Origin: Mesorhizobium sp. M3A.F.Ca.ET.080.04.2.1
GTDB taxonomy: Bacteria; Pseudomonadota; Alphaproteobacteria; Rhizobiales; Rhizobiaceae
Assembly (NCBI RefSeq): GCF_003952525.1
Contig: NZ_CP034451.1
Span: forward strand, 4,030,001 to 4,094,000
DNA: 64,000 nucleotides
Direction: 5' to 3'
Shown in pieces: positions 51,001 through 59,216 of the stretch. Position 1 is the first letter of the stretch; each line of letters opens with the position of its first letter. The notes beneath the pieces are model-generated. The model had not been told where the DNA came from. It was given only the letters and a program-made list of their open reading frames with translations, and made no database searches. Position numbers and translations under genes: made by a program.

Positions 51001-51698
51001 CGTGGGCGCTGGTTGAACGATTGGTGAAAGGGCAGCGGCCAGACCACGAGCCGCTGCCCCTCGACAACCTCGTTGCCGATCGGCAGGCGCTGCAAGACCG
51101 GCTAAGGAGGCGCTTGCCGCACGAGGAAGAGCCGCGGCAGCTGCTGGAGGATGAACCCGCCTCCCCACCGATGATGGCATTCGAGCCAGGGGAACTGCGG
51201 CAACTGTTGGAAGACGAGCCTGACTCCCCACCAATGATGGCGTTCGAGTCAGGGGAACTGCGGCAACTGTTGGAAGACGAGCCTGCCTCCCCACCAATGA
51301 TGGCGTTCGAGTCAGGGGAACTGCGGCAACTGTTGGAGGACGAGCCTGCCTCCCCACCAATGATGGCGTTCGAGCCAGGGGAACTGCGGCAGCTGTTGGA
51401 GGATGAACCCGCTTCCCCACCGATGATGGCGTTCGAGCCAGGGGAACTGCGGCAGCTGTTGGAGGATGAACCCGCTTCCCCACCGATGATGGCGTTCGAG
51501 CCAGGGGAACTGCGGCAACTGTTGGAAGACGAGCCTGCCTCCCCACCAATGATGGCGTTCGAGCCAGGGGAACTGCGGCAACTGTTGAATGATGAGCCTG
51601 CCTCCACTTGGGCACAAATCAATTCGACCCCACATGCGCGAGCGGACGGTGTTCATCAGCCAGCCCAGGCGCCCTGGCTCCCTGAACGCAGAAGATAA
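48069..51698 (+). CDS. Type III effector with C48 (Ulp1/SUMO protease) domain, NopD-like
   Basis: About 1209 residues. The GTG start with TGAGG upstream leaves room after the tts box; a GTG at 48045 is too close to it. Residues ~140-770 contain two diverged copies of a ~200-residue segment (PIVxPxGxDKRPVYSNDATA, SLFGFSRW, KPGFAARLYH). The C48 domain at about 860-1030 has His in GTHWSLLLVD, Asp in AYHYDSLQ and Cys in NHYDCGVFVLEG. The C-terminus is a 21-residue repeat (LRQLLEDEPASPPMMAFEPG). NopD-type effectors cleave SUMO or SUMO-like proteins in plant nuclei; M. loti MAFF303099 mlr6316 is a comparable effector. Confidence 0.9.
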   Translation: MHPYKLDIHRSSLAAGAARRTARASGQAGQAGFEQHLGELQAADELMSAPGEDVLVNGSHGKGELRPTKRQRIQSNLQHAVTERQPGQVGDSGARAMMQLPAHQVGTSEREAQLAMQGDEHEYTPAPHLDGSMPSTVQPDRPIVAPDGADKRPVYSNDATAIEGLKSALLAGKARPDTVTRSANSLFGFSRWLFQNKKPGFAARLYHPSLSQDLEEYESRGGSSTVAGALRQLMKPIGGAAPIVGRAVLNPHPDDAALTRHFRSASGYATALNHFSHYLRQNDKLGIAGRIYDESLDKDVESYKAASSTRGAPIESALVYIRKHPPRVILGSHLENAVSMEARPRGDAAQHTAPQQGFDWPEELLPVGYKEGTDLPLSLAPTAHQHQAPDFGEAVPHLNWRHGDQGAPEGLVAARDRSSPLPSEAVPHKSGRGLATQPRLWAEKSASPELFRRRAEQALPASARGVETSSAVDEAAARQALAWLQQEMEGIEPMQDPHKVATPESEAQLVRQRDEHESTPAPHPGGGGSMSSTVQPDRPIVVPNGSDKRPVYSNDATAIEGLRAAFHAGKASANTVTFNVNSLFGFSRWLLQNNKPGFAARLYHSSLDQDLKEYESTGGSSTVAGALRYLKKSTSGAPIMGRPLVIPYPDDAELIRDYRAASTKEYLAAPATGRNPDTVGGYTNFLRHFSQYLRQNNKPGIAARIHDKSLDKDVESFKAVSYGNRLSIGSALAHLRDILPRIVLGRETVLAAHPADAVTRRVGAAAEAGPAAPARAPQPASPATAKLPGTYRGLPLVDVTTLTTSSSGAQIGALDPTAPSNVATGRVLGAAEWLSDAHVQRDYNLLERQLQGINPALAARTRLVDPSVSHLLRHTSPQDARGILQSIYNQNNATADFLFLPVNNGTATSPGTHWSLLLVDRRDPERRFAYHYDSLQREGYNDVPAKQLAGLLNATLAPAPMARQTNHYDCGVFVLEGTWALVERLVKGQRPDHEPLPLDNLVADRQALQDRLRRRLPHEEEPRQLLEDEPASPPMMAFEPGELRQLLEDEPDSPPMMAFESGELRQLLEDEPASPPMMAFESGELRQLLEDEPASPPMMAFEPGELRQLLEDEPASPPMMAFEPGELRQLLEDEPASPPMMAFEPGELRQLLEDEPASPPMMAFEPGELRQLLNDEPASTWAQINSTPHARADGVHQPAQAPWLPERRR
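48468..49075 (+). repeat. Effector internal segment, copy 1
   Basis: Encodes VQPDRPIVAPDGADKRPVYS ... ESALVYIRKHPPRVILG. The same order of motifs returns at about 49654-50310, so this is an internal segmental duplication. Confidence 0.75.
49654..50310 (+). repeat. Effector internal segment, copy 2
   Basis: Encodes VQPDRPIVVPNGSDKRPVYS ... GSALAHLRDILPRIVLG, clearly paralogous to copy 1 but with an extra stretch (STKEYLAAPATGRNPDTVGG) in the second half. Confidence 0.75.
51124..51600 (+). repeat. 63-bp tandem repeat in the effector C-terminus
   Basis: Seven full copies and one partial copy of a 63-bp (21-codon) unit encoding ELRQLLEDEPASPPMMAFEP with Ala/Asp and Pro/Ser variants. Several neighbouring copies are identical or nearly so at DNA level, so copy number probably changes by slippage or recombination. 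Confidence 0.9.
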
Positions 51699-51904
51699 CT
51701 TTGCGGAGGAGCGGTCACGCAACTGTCGGCGGCGCCGGGCCTCAGGGTGAATGGAGAGGATGGTGTCGCGTGAAGGCGCAACACGCGTGCTGACCGACCT
51801 GCATAGTAGGAAGTCGTTCATTGCTCCCAAATCGTATGTGAGGAACATTCCTGTCCCGGCTGCACCGCGCGATGCTAGGTCGCGTTGTTCAGCGGGCCAA
51901 GCCG

Positions 51905-53929
51905 ATGACACCTACGAAGCTACTGATCGGGCAGATCGCCGTTGTGTGCGCAATTGTCATTATCGGCGTATGGACGGCAACCCAATGGTGCGCTCAAATG
52001 CTGACCTACCAGACGCCTCTCGGCGCACCATGGTTTCTCTTCGCCGGCTGGCCAATCTACAAGCCGTGGAAGCTGTTTGAATGGTGGTTCCACTTCGATG
52101 CTTATGCGCCGGAGGTCTTCGACAAAGCCGGTACGCTTGCAGGCGCCAGCGGATTCCTGGGCTGTGCCGCCGCAATCGCAGGCTCGCTTTTGCGCGCGCG
52201 ACAGCGCGGGTCGGTTACGACCTATGGGTCTTCACGGTGGGCCACGACTCATGAGGTCGAGACGGCAGGGTTGTTACGGCCGGCGGGCGTTTTCCTCGGT
52301 AGGCTGAACGATCGCTATCTGCGCCATGACGGCCCGGAGCACGTCATGGCATTTGCGCCGACGCGTTCGGGCAAGGGCGTGGGGCTGGTTGTTCCAACGC
52401 TACTTTCCTGGACCGGGTCTGCCATCATTCATGATATAAAAGGCGAAAATTGGCAGTTGACCTCCGGCTGGCGGTCGAAATTCTCGTACTGCCTTCTGTT
52501 CAATCCGACCGACCCGAGATCGGCACGCTACAACCCGCTGCTGGAGGTGCGCAAAGGCCCAGATGAGATCCGGGACGTTCAAAACATCGCCGACATCCTC
52601 GTCGATCCCGAGGGCGCGCTGGAGCGACGGAATCACTGGGAGAAGACCAGCCATTCACTCCTAGTTGGCGCCATTTTGCACGTGCTCTACGCTGAAGAGG
52701 ACAAGACGCTAGCCCGCGTCGCCACCTTCCTGTCGGACCCGCAACGCTCGTTTGCCGCAACGCTACGGCGGATGATGACGACAAACCATCTCGGGACGGG
52801 GCATAACCCTCAGGTCCATCCCGTAGTGGCCTCGGCGGCTCGCGAACTCCTGAACAAGTCGGAAAACGAGCGCTCAGGCGTCCTCTCGACCGCCATGTCC
52901 TTTCTTGGGCTTTATCGTGATCCAACGGTCGCGGCGGCCACTTCGTCCTGCGACTGGCGCATCGCTGACCTAGTGGATGGAGAGCGACCGCTGTCGCTCT
53001 ATCTGGTCGTGCCGCCTTCGGATATCTCGCGCACCAAGCCTTTGGTGCGACTGATCTTGAACCAGATCGGCAGGCGGTTGACGGAGCGTCTGGAGGGGGA
53101 CCCGAAGAAGAGCCGTAAGCATCAGCTGCTCATGATGCTGGACGAGTTTCCGGCGCTCGGTCGCCTCGACTTCTTCGAAACGGCGCTCGCCTTCATGGCA
53201 GGTTATGGCATTCGCTCCTATCTGATCGCACAATCTTTGAACCAGGTTTCAAAGGCCTATGGCGAGAACAATGCTATTCTCGACAATTGCCACGTGCGAA
53301 TTGCCTTTTCCTCCAATGACGAACGCACGGCCAAGCGCATCTCGGATGCCCTCGGCACCGCAACCGAACTTAGGTCGATGCGCAACTATGCGGGCCATCG
53401 GCTTGCGCCCTGGCTTTCACATGTCATGGTGAGCCGCCAGGAAACCGCGCGCCCGCTCCTGACGCCAGGCGAGGTGATGCAATTGCCGCCGTCAGACGAA
53501 TTGGTCCTGGTTTCTGGGTTGCCGCCGATCCGCGCCAAGAAGCTGCGCTATTATCAGGATCAGAATTTCACAGATCGGGTGCTGCCTGCGCCGGTGCTGC
53601 ACGACGGACCCTATGCGGACTGCCCTGCATCACGCCCGGACGGCTGGACTGGACAAGTGTGCAGCGTCGATAGCCGACTTGCTGCGGACGAGGAAAGCGC
53701 CGACGCGCCAGTTGAAGACGAGGGAGGCGTTCAGCAGCAACGCCATCCAAGCCTGCCCGAAGAAGACGTTGTTGTCTCTCAAGAGCCCGATCAGGCCGAT
53801 CTGTACAAGCCCGCAGACGATGACAGCGAAGCGCTCGCGGACAAGCGTGTCATGGATCGGATTTCCACTGCGGCCCGCGCCTACGGTATCAACGAGGGCA
53901 GGGGCGACGATGTCATTCCCGGCTTCTGA
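51905..53929 (+). CDS. traG: TraG / VirD4-type conjugal coupling protein
   Basis: A 674-residue ATPase linking relaxosome and channel. Two N-terminal membrane helices (LLIGQIAVVCAIVIIGVW; LAGASGFLGCAAAIAGSLL) precede Walker A in APTRSGKGVGLVVPTLL (about residue 155) and Walker B in LLMMLDEFPALGRLDFFE. YGSSRWATTHEVETAGLL and the KGENW stretch are TraG hallmarks. The ATG at 51905 gives the usual TraG N-terminus; an upstream ATG at 51872 would add 11 basic residues. The tail after 600 is acidic and variable. Confidence 0.94.
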   Translation: MTPTKLLIGQIAVVCAIVIIGVWTATQWCAQMLTYQTPLGAPWFLFAGWPIYKPWKLFEWWFHFDAYAPEVFDKAGTLAGASGFLGCAAAIAGSLLRARQRGSVTTYGSSRWATTHEVETAGLLRPAGVFLGRLNDRYLRHDGPEHVMAFAPTRSGKGVGLVVPTLLSWTGSAIIHDIKGENWQLTSGWRSKFSYCLLFNPTDPRSARYNPLLEVRKGPDEIRDVQNIADILVDPEGALERRNHWEKTSHSLLVGAILHVLYAEEDKTLARVATFLSDPQRSFAATLRRMMTTNHLGTGHNPQVHPVVASAARELLNKSENERSGVLSTAMSFLGLYRDPTVAAATSSCDWRIADLVDGERPLSLYLVVPPSDISRTKPLVRLILNQIGRRLTERLEGDPKKSRKHQLLMMLDEFPALGRLDFFETALAFMAGYGIRSYLIAQSLNQVSKAYGENNAILDNCHVRIAFSSNDERTAKRISDALGTATELRSMRNYAGHRLAPWLSHVMVSRQETARPLLTPGEVMQLPPSDELVLVSGLPPIRAKKLRYYQDQNFTDRVLPAPVLHDGPYADCPASRPDGWTGQVCSVDSRLAADEESADAPVEDEGGVQQQRHPSLPEEDVVVSQEPDQADLYKPADDDSEALADKRVMDRISTAARAYGINEGRGDDVIPGF

Positions 53930-54045
53930 AGTCCGCTGAGTTGCAGAGCGCACCTCAGCGTAGATAACGGCCATAAGCAATTTTGAGCGTCTGGCCGATG
54001 CTTCTCCCGTCGCCGGCGCAACGCCGGGCCGTCGGAACGAGCCGC

Positions 54046-54459
54046 ATGAAGCCGCACCGCATTCGCCATCAGTTTCTGCTTGAGCCGGAGCTCAGCGAGA
54101 AACTGGACAACCTCAGTCGCGATCCGTCAACGACCAAATCAGCGATCGTGGCGAAGGCGATCGAGGCGTTCATCGAGCGGCGTGGCGAGAGCGAGTTCGA
54201 TCGGCGCTACGGCGTAAGGCTTGACCGGCTCTCCCGCGATCTTGCCCACGTCAGGCGCGATTCCGAGGTGATCCTGGAGAGCCTGGCGCTCTTCATCCGC
54301 TTTTCGATCACCCTTCACGCCCACACGCCGGTCCCGGATCGGGCAACGCAGGCTATTGCCCAAGAGCGTTTCGAGAAATTCGTTGAGAAGGTCGGCCGCC
54401 AGATCGCTTCCGGCAAAAAGTCGCTTAGCAAAGACAATGGTGGGGGAGGGGAAGGATGA
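54046..54459 (+). CDS. Ribbon-helix-helix (CopG-like) protein of the tra-trb operon
   Basis: 137 residues. The N-terminus KPHRIRHQFLLEPELSEKLD, NLSRDPSTTKSAIVAKAIEA and FIERRG is a ribbon-helix-helix DNA-binding fold; the rest is helical. Such a protein regularly lies between traG and trbB in rhizobial conjugation clusters and may regulate the operon or assist the relaxosome. The start chosen is the ATG before the RHH; the frame is open to 53983. Stop overlaps trbB by 4 nt. Confidence 0.8.
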   Translation: MKPHRIRHQFLLEPELSEKLDNLSRDPSTTKSAIVAKAIEAFIERRGESEFDRRYGVRLDRLSRDLAHVRRDSEVILESLALFIRFSITLHAHTPVPDRATQAIAQERFEKFVEKVGRQIASGKKSLSKDNGGGGEG

Positions 54460-55424
54460 GCTCTCATCCCGAGGCCGACCACCGGCGGCGTGTCATGCTG
54501 CGCACCGCCATGGGTCCGGCAATCACCGAAGCCCTGGCCGATCCGTCCGTCATCGAGGTGATGGTCAATCCCGACGGCGCGCTGCGACTCGACCGGTTAG
54601 GCGAAGGTCGGGTCGATACCGACGTTCACATGCACCCGTCCGAGGCAGAACGTATCATCCGCCTGGTTGCTTCGCACGTGCGCGCCGAGGCGCACGCCGA
54701 CAACCCGATCGTCAGTGCCGAATTGCCGTCTGGCGAACGCTTCGAAGGCCTGCTGCCACCTGTGGTGTTGGCGCCATGTTTTGCCATCCGCAAGCCCGCC
54801 GCGAAAGTCTACACCCTGGCCGACTATGTTGCCGAACGCATCATGCTGCCGCTGCAGGCCGATGCGCTGAAAAAGGCCGTCCGCGAGCGGCGCAACATGC
54901 TGATCGCCGGCGGCACTTCCTCGGGGAAGACAACACTCGCCAACGCTCTGCTGGCTGAAGTCGCCGAATGCGACGATCGGGTGATCCTGATCGAGGACAC
55001 ACGCGAACTGCAGTGCGCGGCCAGGGACTGCGTTGCCCTGAGAACAAGGCGGGGCTCGGTCACCCTTGCCGATCTCGTGCGCTCGACGCTGAGGCTCAGG
55101 CCGGACCGCATCATCGTGGGCGAGGTGAGGGGCGCGGAAGCGCTCGACATGCTGAAGGCATGGAACACCGGGCACCCAGGCGGCATCGCTACCGTACACG
55201 CCAATTCCGCGCGCTCGGCTCTCTATCGCATTGAGCAACTCGCCCAGGAAGCGGTGGTCACCGTTCCCCGCCGGCTCATCGCTGAGGCGATAGATCTGAT
55301 CGTCTTCATAGCGGGACGCGGCTCGTCGCGCCACATCGACGCAATCGCCGAGGTCACCGGTCTCGACGGCAGCGGCGATTACGCCGTTGCCCCGCTCACG
55401 CTTTCGCAACTCCAGCAGCTTTGA
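54456..55424 (+). CDS. trbB: TrbB, VirB11-type secretion ATPase
   Basis: A 322-residue hexameric ATPase at the base of the mating channel. It has VIEVMVNPDGALRLDRLGEG, Walker A IAGGTSSGKTTLANALL (about residue 150), the Asp box ILIEDTRELQC, Walker B region LRLRPDRIIVGEVRGAEALD and the His box NTGHPGGIATVHANS. First gene of trbBCDEJLFGI. Confidence 0.96.
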   Translation: MSSHPEADHRRRVMLRTAMGPAITEALADPSVIEVMVNPDGALRLDRLGEGRVDTDVHMHPSEAERIIRLVASHVRAEAHADNPIVSAELPSGERFEGLLPPVVLAPCFAIRKPAAKVYTLADYVAERIMLPLQADALKKAVRERRNMLIAGGTSSGKTTLANALLAEVAECDDRVILIEDTRELQCAARDCVALRTRRGSVTLADLVRSTLRLRPDRIIVGEVRGAEALDMLKAWNTGHPGGIATVHANSARSALYRIEQLAQEAVVTVPRRLIAEAIDLIVFIAGRGSSRHIDAIAEVTGLDGSGDYAVAPLTLSQLQQL

Positions 55425-55436
55425 AAGGCCTTCCTC

Positions 55437-55745
55437 ATGCGCAAGAAGCTTCGCTTTCTTTCGTCCACAGCGCTCGCGTTTCTTAACACGGCCCCGGTTT
55501 ATGCCGCCGGCTCCGGCATGCCGTGGGAGCAGCCGCTGCAGCAGATCCTGGAGTCCGTGCAGGGACCGGTCGCCAAGATCGTTGCGGTGATCATCATTAT
55601 CACCACCGGCCTGACGCTTGCCTTCGGCGACACCGCCGGTGGTTTTCGGCGCCTGATTCAGATCGTCTTCGGTCTGTCAATCGCCTTCGCGGCATCGAGC
55701 TTCTTCCTCTCCTTCTTCTCCTTCGGTGGTGGGGCGCTCGTCTGA
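55437..55745 (+). CDS. trbC: TrbC, prepilin (VirB2-like)
   Basis: 102 residues with a cleavable N-terminus (LSSTALAFLNTAPVYAAGSG) and two membrane helices (VAKIVAVIIIITTGLTLAFG; LIQIVFGLSIAFAASSFFL), the layout of cyclic pilins. Maturation would be by the TraF peptidase. The last base of its stop codon is the first base of trbD. Confidence 0.93.
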   Translation: MRKKLRFLSSTALAFLNTAPVYAAGSGMPWEQPLQQILESVQGPVAKIVAVIIIITTGLTLAFGDTAGGFRRLIQIVFGLSIAFAASSFFLSFFSFGGGALV

Positions 55746-56017
55746 TGGCCGCCGGGGAGCAGCATATCGAGGGCTTCGCAGTACCGGTCCACCGGGCGCT
55801 GACCGAGCCGATCCTGCTCGGCGGGGCTCCGCGCGCGGTGGCGATCCTCAACGGTACAGTGGCCGCGGCCATTGGCTTCGGCTTGCAGCAATGGATTGCT
55901 GGTCTGGTGCTTTGGATCGCAGGCCACTCGTTAGCGGTGTTTGCCGCAAGACGCGATCCGGACTTCGCCAGCGTGCTTGTGCGCCACCTACGTCTGAAGG
56001 GGTGGCTTGCATGCTGA
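55745..56017 (+). CDS. trbD: TrbD, VirB3-like inner-membrane protein
   Basis: 90 residues: EGFAVPVHRALTEPILLGGA is the TrbD/VirB3 signature, followed by two helices (AVAILNGTVAAAIGFGL; WIAGLVLWIAGHSLAVFAA) and the RRDPDF motif. Overlaps trbC by 1 bp and trbE by 7 bp. Confidence 0.93.
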   Translation: MAAGEQHIEGFAVPVHRALTEPILLGGAPRAVAILNGTVAAAIGFGLQQWIAGLVLWIAGHSLAVFAARRDPDFASVLVRHLRLKGWLAC

Positions 56018-58461
56018 ACCTTTCGGAATATCGAAGCAAAGCCGACCGGCTTGCCGACCATCTACCCTGGGCTGCCTTGGTGGCGCCCGGCATCGTGCTC
56101 AACAAGGACGGCAGCTTTCAGCGGACGTTGCGGTTCCGCGGCCCGGATCTCGAAAGTGCGACGGAGGCTGAACTCGTCGGCATTTGCGCCCGGGCGAACA
56201 ATGCTCTCAGACGCCTTGGCTCTGGCTGGGCATTGTTCTTTGAGGCCGAGCGCACAGAAGCGCTGGGCTATCCGAACTCGCATTTTCCTGACGCCGCGTC
56301 GTGGCTGGTCGACGAAGAACGCCGCGCTGCTTTCGAGGGGAAGGTAGCGCACTACGAGAGCCGCTATCATCTGACCTTGGTGTTTATGCCACCGCCGGAC
56401 GCCCAGGCGCGCGCAGAAAGCGCGCTCGTCGACTCTCATTATTCCCGAGGAGAAAGAGACTGGCGCCAGGATCTGGCGAGGTTCCGTGACGAGACCAACC
56501 GCGTGCTCGATCTCTTCTCGGGTTTCATGTCCGAAGTACGCGTCCTCGATGATGCTCAGACGTTGACCTACCTCCACGGCACGATTTCGCCTCGTCGCCA
56601 TCCTATCATGGCCCCGGAAACGCCGATATATCTGGATGCAATCCTGGTCGATGCGCCGCTTACCGGTGGCCTGGAGCCGATGCTGGGTGAGCAGCATCTT
56701 CGCACACTGACCATCCTCGGCTTTCCGAACCTCACCCGGCCCGGAATCCTCGATACCCTCAATCATCAGGATTTCGCCTATCGCTGGATGACGCGCTTCA
56801 TTCCGCTCGAGAAAACGGAAGCCACGAAGACGCTGACGCGATTGCGCCGGCAGTGGTTTGCCAAGCGCAAATCGATCGTGGCAATCCTACGCGAGGTCAT
56901 TACCAACGAGCCGGTCCCGCTTGTCGATAACGATGCCGACAACAAGGCGCTCGATGCCGACGAAGCCCTTCAGGCATTGGGCGGTGATCATGTGAGTTTC
57001 GGCTATCTCACCACCACCGTGACGGTGTGGGGCGAGGATCGCCAAGCCGCTGCAGAGAAGCTTCGCGCGGTCGAGCGCATCATCAATGGGCTCGGCTTCA
57101 CCACGATCCGAGAAGGCGTCAATGCGGTCGAGGCTTGGCTCGGCTCATTGCCTGGCCATGTCTACGCTAACGTTCGCCAACCGCTCGTTCATACATTGAA
57201 CCTTGCCCATCTCATGCCGCTGTCGTCGGTTTGGGCCGGTCCTGCGACAAACGAGCATCTCGCGAAAGTCACCCAAACCGAAGCGCCACCGCTTTTCGTT
57301 GCCGAGACCAGTGGGTCGACACCGTTTCGGCTTTCCACCCACGTCGAAGATGTCGGCCACATGCTGGTTGTTGGTCCGACCGGCGCCGGCAAGTCGGTTC
57401 TGCTTGCTCTGATTGCTCTGCAGTTCAGGCGCTATGCCGGCGCCCAGGTTTATGTCTTCGACAAAGGCAATTCGGCCCGTGCTGCAACACTTGCCATGGG
57501 TGGAGAACACCACGCGCTAGGAGCGGACGGTTCCCTTGCCTTTCAGCCACTGCGCAGCATCAACGACCAGGCTAGCCGAAGCTGGGCGGCCGAATGGATC
57601 GCCAGCCTTGTTGCCCACGAGAACGTCACCGTCACGCCGGAGGTGAAGGAGGCTATTTGGTCAGCGCTGGCCAGCCTTGCCACCGCGCCGGCGCAGGAAC
57701 GCACACTGACCGGTCTTTCGGTCCTGCTTCAATCCAATGCGCTGAAGACCGCATTGATGCCCTACACGCTCGACGGTCCCTTCGGCCGCCTGCTCGATGC
57801 CGATCATGATGGGCTGGCCTTGTCGGATGTGCAGTGTTTCGAGACCGAGGAGTTAATGCACAGCCAAGGCGCTTTGCTGCCGGTGCTTACCTATCTGTTC
57901 CAGCGACTTGAGGAACGGTTCGACGGACGGCCCACGCTGATCATGCTCGACGAGGCGTGGGTCTATCTCGACAATCCGCTGTTCGCCGCCCGCATCCGCG
58001 AATGGCTGAAGGTGCTGCGAAAGAAGAACGTGTCGGTTGTCTTCGCTACGCAGTCGCTGGCTGATATCGCGGGCTCTGGCATAGCGCCGGCAATCATCGA
58101 AAGCTGCCCGCAGCGCATTTTCCTTCCCAATGATCGTGCCGTGGAACCCCAGGCGCGCACAGCCTACGAGCGCTTCGGTTTAAGCGAGCGGCAGATCGAA
58201 TTGATCGCCCGCGCCACGCCGAAGCGTCAGTATTATCTGCAATCGCGCCGCGGCAACCGTCTGTTCGAGCTCGAGCTTGGCCCCATCGCTCTTGCGCTTT
58301 GCGGTGCTTCCGATCCGGCCACGCAGACTCTGATCGACAGGATCATGTCCGAAGACGGGCAAGGCAGCTTTGCCTCGCAGTTCCTGATCGCGCGCGGCCT
58401 CGATTGGGCCGGCGAACTTCTCAAGCAATTCCCTCAACCAGACAAGGAGCAATTCTCATGA
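56011..58461 (+). CDS. trbE: TrbE, VirB4-type ATPase
   Basis: An 816-residue ATPase energising pilus assembly and transfer. It starts with MLNLSEYRSKADRLADHLPW and has Walker A VVGPTGAGKSVLLALI near residue 455 and Walker B TLIMLDEAWVYLDNP near 645, followed by VVFATQSLADI and RIFLPND. The ATG at 56011 is chosen because upstream in-frame sequence belongs to trbD in another frame. Overlaps trbJ by 4 nt. Confidence 0.96.
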   Translation: MLNLSEYRSKADRLADHLPWAALVAPGIVLNKDGSFQRTLRFRGPDLESATEAELVGICARANNALRRLGSGWALFFEAERTEALGYPNSHFPDAASWLVDEERRAAFEGKVAHYESRYHLTLVFMPPPDAQARAESALVDSHYSRGERDWRQDLARFRDETNRVLDLFSGFMSEVRVLDDAQTLTYLHGTISPRRHPIMAPETPIYLDAILVDAPLTGGLEPMLGEQHLRTLTILGFPNLTRPGILDTLNHQDFAYRWMTRFIPLEKTEATKTLTRLRRQWFAKRKSIVAILREVITNEPVPLVDNDADNKALDADEALQALGGDHVSFGYLTTTVTVWGEDRQAAAEKLRAVERIINGLGFTTIREGVNAVEAWLGSLPGHVYANVRQPLVHTLNLAHLMPLSSVWAGPATNEHLAKVTQTEAPPLFVAETSGSTPFRLSTHVEDVGHMLVVGPTGAGKSVLLALIALQFRRYAGAQVYVFDKGNSARAATLAMGGEHHALGADGSLAFQPLRSINDQASRSWAAEWIASLVAHENVTVTPEVKEAIWSALASLATAPAQERTLTGLSVLLQSNALKTALMPYTLDGPFGRLLDADHDGLALSDVQCFETEELMHSQGALLPVLTYLFQRLEERFDGRPTLIMLDEAWVYLDNPLFAARIREWLKVLRKKNVSVVFATQSLADIAGSGIAPAIIESCPQRIFLPNDRAVEPQARTAYERFGLSERQIELIARATPKRQYYLQSRRGNRLFELELGPIALALCGASDPATQTLIDRIMSEDGQGSFASQFLIARGLDWAGELLKQFPQPDKEQFS

Positions 58462-59183
58462 TGCGGCGACGCCTTCTCTCCGGCCTGATCACCGTTTCCC
58501 TGATCGCCAAGCCTATGGCCGACTATGTGCAGCCCGCGTACGCCCTTATCGTGTTCGATCCGTCCAATTATGCGCAGAACGTGCTGACGGCCGCGCGCGC
58601 ATTGGAGCAGATCAACAACCAAATCCAGTCGCTGCAGAATCAGGCGACCATGCTGCAGAACATGGCGCGCAATCTTCAGCGTCTGGATTTCTCTTCCGTT
58701 GGCCAACTCACCGGTTCGCTCCATCGCATCGACGGCTTGATGGACCAGGCGAGTGGCCTCAGCTTTGATCTGGGCAAGCTTCAAGACCAGTGGCGCAGCC
58801 AATATCCGGAAAGCTACGACGCCACGATCAAAGTCAGCGATGTGGCGAGTGCTGCGCGGGAGCGTTGGCAAACCGCCATGCAGGCGTTCCGCCAGACCAT
58901 GGGTGTCCAGTCGCAAATCGTCGAGAACGTCCGCGCCGACGGCGATCTGCTCGCCGATCTCGTCAACCGCAGCCAAGGGGCGGCCGGTGCGCTTCAGGCA
59001 AGCCAGGCCACCAACCAGCTGATGGCGCTTTCGACAAAACAGCAGATGCAGATCCAGACGCTGCTCGCAACGCAGTTTCGAGCTGAGGCCGAGGATGCCG
59101 CCCGCAAGGCCCAGTCAGACGAAGCCGCCCGCGAGATGACGAAGCGGTTCTTGGGTACCGGCTCGGCTTATCCCGGCAATTAA
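58458..59183 (+). CDS. trbJ: TrbJ, VirB5-like periplasmic protein
   Basis: 241 residues with a signal peptide and then IVFDPSNYAQNVLTAARALE, QINNQIQSLQNQATMLQNMA, the long coiled-coil typical of TrbJ. VirB5 family proteins sit at the pilus tip or contribute to entry exclusion. A start of ATGATG overlaps the trbE stop. Confidence 0.94.
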   Translation: MMRRRLLSGLITVSLIAKPMADYVQPAYALIVFDPSNYAQNVLTAARALEQINNQIQSLQNQATMLQNMARNLQRLDFSSVGQLTGSLHRIDGLMDQASGLSFDLGKLQDQWRSQYPESYDATIKVSDVASAARERWQTAMQAFRQTMGVQSQIVENVRADGDLLADLVNRSQGAAGALQASQATNQLMALSTKQQMQIQTLLATQFRAEAEDAARKAQSDEAAREMTKRFLGTGSAYPGN

Positions 59184-59216
59184 TCACGAGTTCATCACGA
59201 CGAGAAAGGCAGCGGC

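Noticed and set aside
50929..51622. Repetitive minus-strand frames over the 63-bp repeat
   Set aside because: Produced by the tandem repeat; the plus-strand frame continues the C48 protein.
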